Source: Terfezia claveryi
Lineage: Eukaryota > Ascomycota > Pezizomycetes > Pezizales > Pezizaceae
Direction of reading: 5' to 3'
Assembly (NCBI GenBank): GCA_015179025.1
Contig: WHUX01000013.1
Coordinates: forward strand, 62,001 to 126,000
DNA: 64,000 bases
Shown here in pieces: positions 59,836-64,000 of this stretch. Under the pieces are notes generated by a model that did not search any database, was not told the DNA's origin, and saw only the letters and a list, made by a program, of their open reading frames with translations. Each line of letters starts with the position of its first letter. Positions within the stretch are counted from its first letter, which is position 1. A program made the position numbers and the translations under genes.

Positions 59836-61871
59836 ATGCCTGCTGTGACACATCCACCCAACCCCATGATGCCAACTACACCCCTACGTCCGAAAAAGAA
59901 AAAATCACCCCCAAACTCGCCCATCAAACTCACTGGTAAGAGCTGTTCTCATCTCTAACTACCTGACACTTAACTGATAAGTCCTTCACAGACTCAGTCG
60001 CACGTCGGGAAAGACTAGTGGGTGGTATTTACAAACGGCTCTGCACACTGCGTTTCCTGCACATCCGTGCCCCTCCTGCAACTGGAAAGTCCACACTTCT
60101 GTCATTACTCTACAACTACATATTGGACAACAACCCAGGAAATTTACCGATCTGGAAAGCCACCTCATGGTGGAAGCCGGAGGTCATGCTGGGTCTACAT
60201 GATTCAATATTGTCTCAGTTTCTCATTGAACATACTGATGTCAGATCAGAGGGGCTGTGGAAAAGGTGGTTGAACTGGCACGCGGGGTTTGATTGGGAGA
60301 TAGCTCACATGGGTTACTGGCTTCTTATCGATGAAGGTCAGTTAACCTATTTCGATGAGGCCTTTTGGAATGACTACCTGAAAACCATTGATTACAACTT
60401 CCCTGGGTATGTTGTCCTCTTTTCATCATACGGATCACCTGGAGACAATCCATTGACCACGCTCTACCCACCTCCCCCTTCTTCGCACATGACACCTATT
60501 CACGTCTCCGAGGAACAAAGAATATCCCTGCAACCACGTCCATGGGCTGGCAATACCAGGAGGAGTAATTTGCACTACGGTACTGCCGGTGATGAAGGAT
60601 TAGGGTTACTACTGACACATGATGAATATAAAGATGTCGTCAAGGGTTGGAACATAGGATGCAATCATACGCCGCCAGTAATATTCGGTCAAAACCTATT
60701 GGAAGGGATATATTCATTTACTCAAGGTCATGTGGGAGTTGTTACCCTAATCTTACAAGCCTTAGCCAACCATCGGAGCATTCACAGGAAAATAAATCTC
60801 CGGCAACCTGTTATGTTAGAAGACTTACAGGAGACCCTGTTCAAAACCCTCGCATTTCACAAAACGCTTCTGTCCGGCCTTGCCCCGGCTGCGCGAACGT
60901 TCCCAACAGTGACATCTCCAGATGAAAGAATACCGAGTTTACAAAATCCTTCGATCGCAGAGGTATTCTGGTTCCTCATTCGGCACAAAAGGATTCGGGA
61001 ATGGGTTGATGTGGGGGACGCGAAGGATCAGGTTAAAGCAAAGGCCCTAGAGGTGTGTTTCCGAGCAGGGTGGGTACATGCCGATCTCGATCTTGATACT
61101 CTCCACAACGCCGACTCTGATATGAGAATGAATTCAAAGGTGTACATTCTTCCTTCTAGATGCCACGAATGGTACATTTCTTGCGCACTGGTCCCTCTAC
61201 GTCGGTCAGACTTTGCACAATATAACCTCAAAAGCATGTATCCGACTTCCTTTTCTTTCTTGGCGGCGGTGATAAAGCGTTTCAAGCCATCGCAGCTTCG
61301 TCCCCTTATGCCAGGAAAGATATTAGGCACCGGAACAGACAGCCTGCTCGGTCCAGGGTCGAAACGTCGACCTCCGGAAGCGTTATACCGTGATGAGTGG
61401 TACCGCTCTGCGCTCCACCTACTTTCGAAAAACAGTATTCGCATCATGCCTGAATTCCTGCCCGACGACCGAGAGGACTGTAGTCGAGGATGGGTGGACT
61501 TTCATGTCCCATTCTGCATGGTGAAGGGGGAAGGGGAAGCGGGTGCGGTTGATGATGGTGCGTGGTGGCGGGTGGGGTACACGTATGAGTTTTTAGTGGA
61601 AGGGAGGGAACTTGATGACCATATAGGCAGGTTTTTGCCGGGGGGTCGGTATGCTTCATGGCTTCCGAAGGACGCTGAGTGGTTGGTTGTTGATTTCCGC
61701 ACGAGTGAACCTCGTACATGGAGGGCGGAATATGATGGGAGATTGATATATGTGATCCTGGAAGCTGTGGTGGGGAGCGAGCAAGGCGACGGAAGTCCGG
61801 CCATGCGGGTTCGGATTGTGAGTGCTATTGGGAAGGAGCTGCAATGTTGGGTTCTCATGGAGGCTATTTAG
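59836..61871 (+). CDS. Crinkler (CRN)-like protein: P-loop NTPase with C-terminal restriction-endonuclease-like domain
   Basis: Two exons: 59836-59935 and 59992-61871, giving 659 aa. The N-terminal part is Pro-rich with a basic run, PLRPKKKKSPPNSP, that looks like a nuclear localisation signal. Then comes an NTPase domain: Walker A RAPPATGKSTLLSLL, Walker B YWLLIDEGQ, and a sensor-like strand VVLFSSYGSP. That trio is typical of the NTPase of fungal Crinkler-type (CRN) proteins. The C-terminal ~150 residues carry spaced acidic positions resembling the PD-(D/E)xK fold of that class: an E in RIMPEFLP, a D in WVDFHVP, an E in YTYEFLVEGRELDDH, then VVDFRTSEP. CRNs are known as secreted or injected nuclear effectors in oomycetes and chytrids; in ascomycetes their role is unclear, and a conflict or self/non-self role has been proposed. 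No signal peptide is visible. Start choice is uncertain: an in-frame ATG at 59677 exists. Nuclease activity is inference only. Confidence 0.7.
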
Positions 61872-62474
61872 ATACGTTTGTAAATAAACTCTGGCTCTGC
61901 TCTACTTCAATAATACATGAGAAATTTGTTGCTTATATCCTCTATCTTCCGAAGCTTTTGCTCGTCTCTCCACAGCACACTAAGTACACTAGATATCTAT
62001 CGCACAAATGGCGCTGCCGAGGGATTAACAAAATCTGTAACAGAAATTCAACACACGCATAAAGCAGAAGCAAAAGATAAAAAAAATTATCTAACCCAGT
62101 TCCTATAAAACGCCGTTCAAAAGTTTTTCAGAGTTTTTTTATCCTAGTCCAAGCCAATGTCCTCGTGAAGATGGAAATTTGAACTCGGGACTTTGGCCAT
62201 GTTGATCATACGTTTAGGTACCGGTTACCTTTCACCTATATATCCCCGTGATTACGGCAATCGTCGCTCTGCCTTCATCGCATGGGGTGTGTGAACCATC
62301 ATTACCGACATTAGCTGCAGTGATGTCGAGATAGTGAGTAGTATCCTTCTTTAGGATCATAATTTCCTGCATATTCGAGATCCACCTTAATACTTCGATC
62401 GTGGCCAGTCGGAGTATTCTGTTGTCGTAAAAAAAGGATGGAAAAAAAAGACTTGCAACCAGGACTCCGTGAAT
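61872..62474. other. Convergent 3' flanks of the Crinkler-like gene and RPB7
   Basis: About 600 bp of AT-rich sequence with no gene recognised. Confidence 0.45.
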
Positions 62475-63220
62475 TTACAAAACGCTAAAAGTCCGGTTAG
62501 TACATCCACGGGCACAAATGTGGCTCATCCATTATAGCCACATACCCCAGGAAATCTTCTTTCACACTCCCAATAGCATATAATCTATTGACGTCCATTC
62601 GTGTACCTATCAACTTGATCCGTATATGTGTTCCCTTCTCGATTACCTGGTCGCCATTATCGGTGAACTGTGGTGGGTTTGCCGTTGGGTCGAATTTTAT
62701 GTCCCCCGGAATTAACTTTAAATGGAAAAATGGTAAATCAAACTGCGCTCTGTGGTAGAAAGCCTGGTAGGACTCACATGACTGGAGACAAAGACGGACA
62801 ACGGCCCCACCTCCGCAAAAAAACCCATCTTGTTGACACTTATCACAATGCCATCAACCTACCCGATCACTGTCAATTGAGGGCTTTCTAGCAATTGGAC
62901 TAAAGAAAGGTAGTAGAGTGGAAGGGCAGGGTTTTGTGGGCTAAAAGAAAGAGGCCCGAGGCAATACTCACGGTCTCGCCCTTGAATGGTTTCCACACTA
63001 ACGCCTTGTACTGGATTGTGAACTCTGCGATTCCACTACCGGGTATGATTCGTCCTCTGGAGATGTGTGTGGTTTCCATGACGCAGATGATGTAGTAACG
63101 TCCTGTACAGAGACCCTCGACCTGATCGAGGAGGGCTGTGACTAGGTGTTCGCGCATATTGGCACCAAAAAAGGAGGGGTGGAGAATAAGGACGCGTTCG
63201 AGGTCATGGATAAAGAACAT
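62475..63220 (-). CDS. RPB7: RNA polymerase II subunit Rpb7
   Basis: Four exons: 63220-62972, 62858-62778, 62715-62546 and 62484-62475 (10 nt), giving 169 aa, close to the usual ~171. Exon 1 encodes the N-terminal RNP-like domain (MFFIHDLERVLILHPSFFGA, GRIIPGSGIAEFTIQYKALV, WKPFKGET). Exons 2 and 3 encode the S1/OB domain (VDGIVISVNKMGFFAEVGPL, VIEKGTHIRIKLIGTRMDV). The last intron (GTATGT donor, TACTAAC branch, TTTTAG acceptor) leads to a 10-nt exon giving the ending KEDFLGVL, matching the family ending near 'KEDYLG'. Without that splice the protein would gain about 15 unrelated residues. Rpb7 pairs with Rpb4 as the stalk of RNA polymerase II, binding nascent RNA and helping initiation and mRNA decay. 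Confidence 0.93.
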
Positions 63221-63288
63221 GTTGGGAGGTGAGGTTTCTGAGGTGTGTGTTGGGGAGGTTGGGATTGGTTAATAGTACTGTGGACTGC
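63221..63288. promoter_or_regulatory. RPB7 immediate upstream region
   Basis: Only ~70 bp separate the RPB7 start from the outer edge of the foldback element, so the element probably lies within or next to the RPB7 promoter. Confidence 0.4.
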
Positions 63289-63759
63289 TCCTGCTGAAAA
63301 GCTGTTAAAGTAGAATCAATGCAAAGCTTTAAACTTGCTTGGTGTGGGGAAATAACTATTAGTATGTTCGTTCAATTAAATGTGAATAGCGATGAGCGTG
63401 GAGATGATCTTGGTTCAACTATATTTACCGAACGAAACCACTTGGTGTAGGCTTAGCAAATAAGCTAGGCACGTGTGTCGGGCTTTGGGAGATCGCTTGA
63501 GATGAGCCTCATGCTTAGGTAATGAGAGCTTCCACCAAGTTTCATGCATTTGCCAAGCCACGCCAAGTGGCTTCGTAATATGCAGTAAGTTGGTCATCTA
63601 GTGTGAACCAAGTTCATCTCCACGCTCATCGATATTCACATTTAATTAATCGATATTCTCAATAGACTAATAGTTATTTCATCTCTACGAGAGGCTTGTG
63701 CCAACCAGACTAGTTATTTCACCAGTTTAAAGCTTTGCGTTTATTCTAGCTTCTGAGGA
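63289..63759. mobile_element. Non-coding foldback (MITE-like) element with long inverted arms
   Basis: The two ends fold back on each other. The best-paired part is 63374-63417 against 63604-63647: 44 bp with two mismatches. Pairing extends outward through GAAATAACTATTAGT (63349-63363 on the left; its complement at 63667-63681 on the right), GCAAAGCTTTAAAC and AGAAT near the outer edges, and inward through CCACTTGG. No open frame resembles a transposase, so the element would be non-autonomous. The right arm is interrupted at 63682-63710 by a 29-bp insertion ending in the GTGCCAACCAGAC motif, flanked by TAGTTATTTCA repeats. Confidence 0.75.
63682..63710 (+). repeat. 29-bp nested insertion with 11-bp target duplication
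   Basis: TAGTTATTTCA occurs at 63671-63681 and again at 63711-63721. Between them lie 29 bp ending GTGCCAACCAGAC; with the following TA the motif is complete. The left arm of the surrounding foldback element has the corresponding sequence once and uninterrupted (GAAATAACTATTAGT, 63349-63363). Confidence 0.75.
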
Positions 63760-64000
63760 TTCAACTCTCTAGGTTGCAGTTTTTTCTATTCCTCTTTGAC
63801 CACATAAGTTACTCCTTTAATCATGGGTATTCTAGAGTTGGAATCGCAGCTGGCGTTTGTGCGCATAACCTCCGTTTCTTTCACTGAAGCTTCTAGCTAA
63901 TAGCTGTTCTGCTGTGTAGTATCGGTCATACCACCATGATCCTGTATGATACCTCGACATTACCCTTCCTGTTGAACCTCCTCACTCACCAAAGCTATAG

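Overview
The window is nuclear DNA of a filamentous ascomycete (Pezizomycotina). The conserved genes are typical of fungi (REG1, CGR1, TMA22, RPF2, an ARG-13/ORT1 carrier, an EF-hand MscS channel, a two-membrane-segment VPS10). Almost every gene carries short introns of about 50-120 nt with GTAAGT/GTATGT-type donors and CTAAC/CTGAC-type branch points. Introns are dense for this group: the MscS gene has 11 exons, CCT4 9, alpha-tubulin and SDH1 8 each, RPT1 7. There are also long gene-poor stretches with decayed transposon sequence. Together these point to an early-diverging lineage such as Pezizomycetes, but that placement is inference, not a database result.

Layout. 0-7.8 kb: PXMP4-type peroxisomal membrane protein (-), RPF2 (+), a decayed LINE fragment, mitochondrial ornithine carrier (+). 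9.7-20.5 kb: CGR1 (+), VPS10 (-), a tail-anchored coiled-coil protein (-), an ELMO protein (-). 20.5-24.8 kb: gene-poor, with a 12-bp minisatellite inside a Gln-rich pseudogene. 24.8-45.9 kb: REG1 (-), TMA22 (+), MscS-family channel (-), alpha-tubulin (+), MFS transporter (-), a conserved fungal protein of unknown role (-). 46-50.9 kb: gene-poor. 50.9-64 kb: CCT4 (-), RPT1 (-), SDH1 (+), a Crinkler-like NTPase/nuclease-fold protein (+), RPB7 (-), and a 470-bp foldback element.

Most genes are unrelated housekeeping functions: ribosome assembly (RPF2, CGR1), translation (TMA22), protein folding and turnover (CCT4, RPT1), transcription (RPB7), respiration (SDH1), vacuolar sorting (VPS10) and glucose signalling (REG1). 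There is no biosynthetic cluster. The least ordinary content is: (1) the Crinkler-like gene at 59.8-61.9 kb; (2) a family of very short insertions ending in the 15-mer GTGCCAACCAGACTA and flanked by 7-11 bp direct repeats, one of which interrupts one arm of the foldback element while the other arm keeps the uninterrupted sequence; (3) single-base frame breaks at homopolymers in CGR1 and the ELMO gene, the CGR1 one lying on a canonical -1 slippery heptamer; (4) very small exons, including an 8-nt internal exon in RPT1. All exon boundaries were read by eye from splice signals, reading frame and family conservation, and have not been checked against transcripts.
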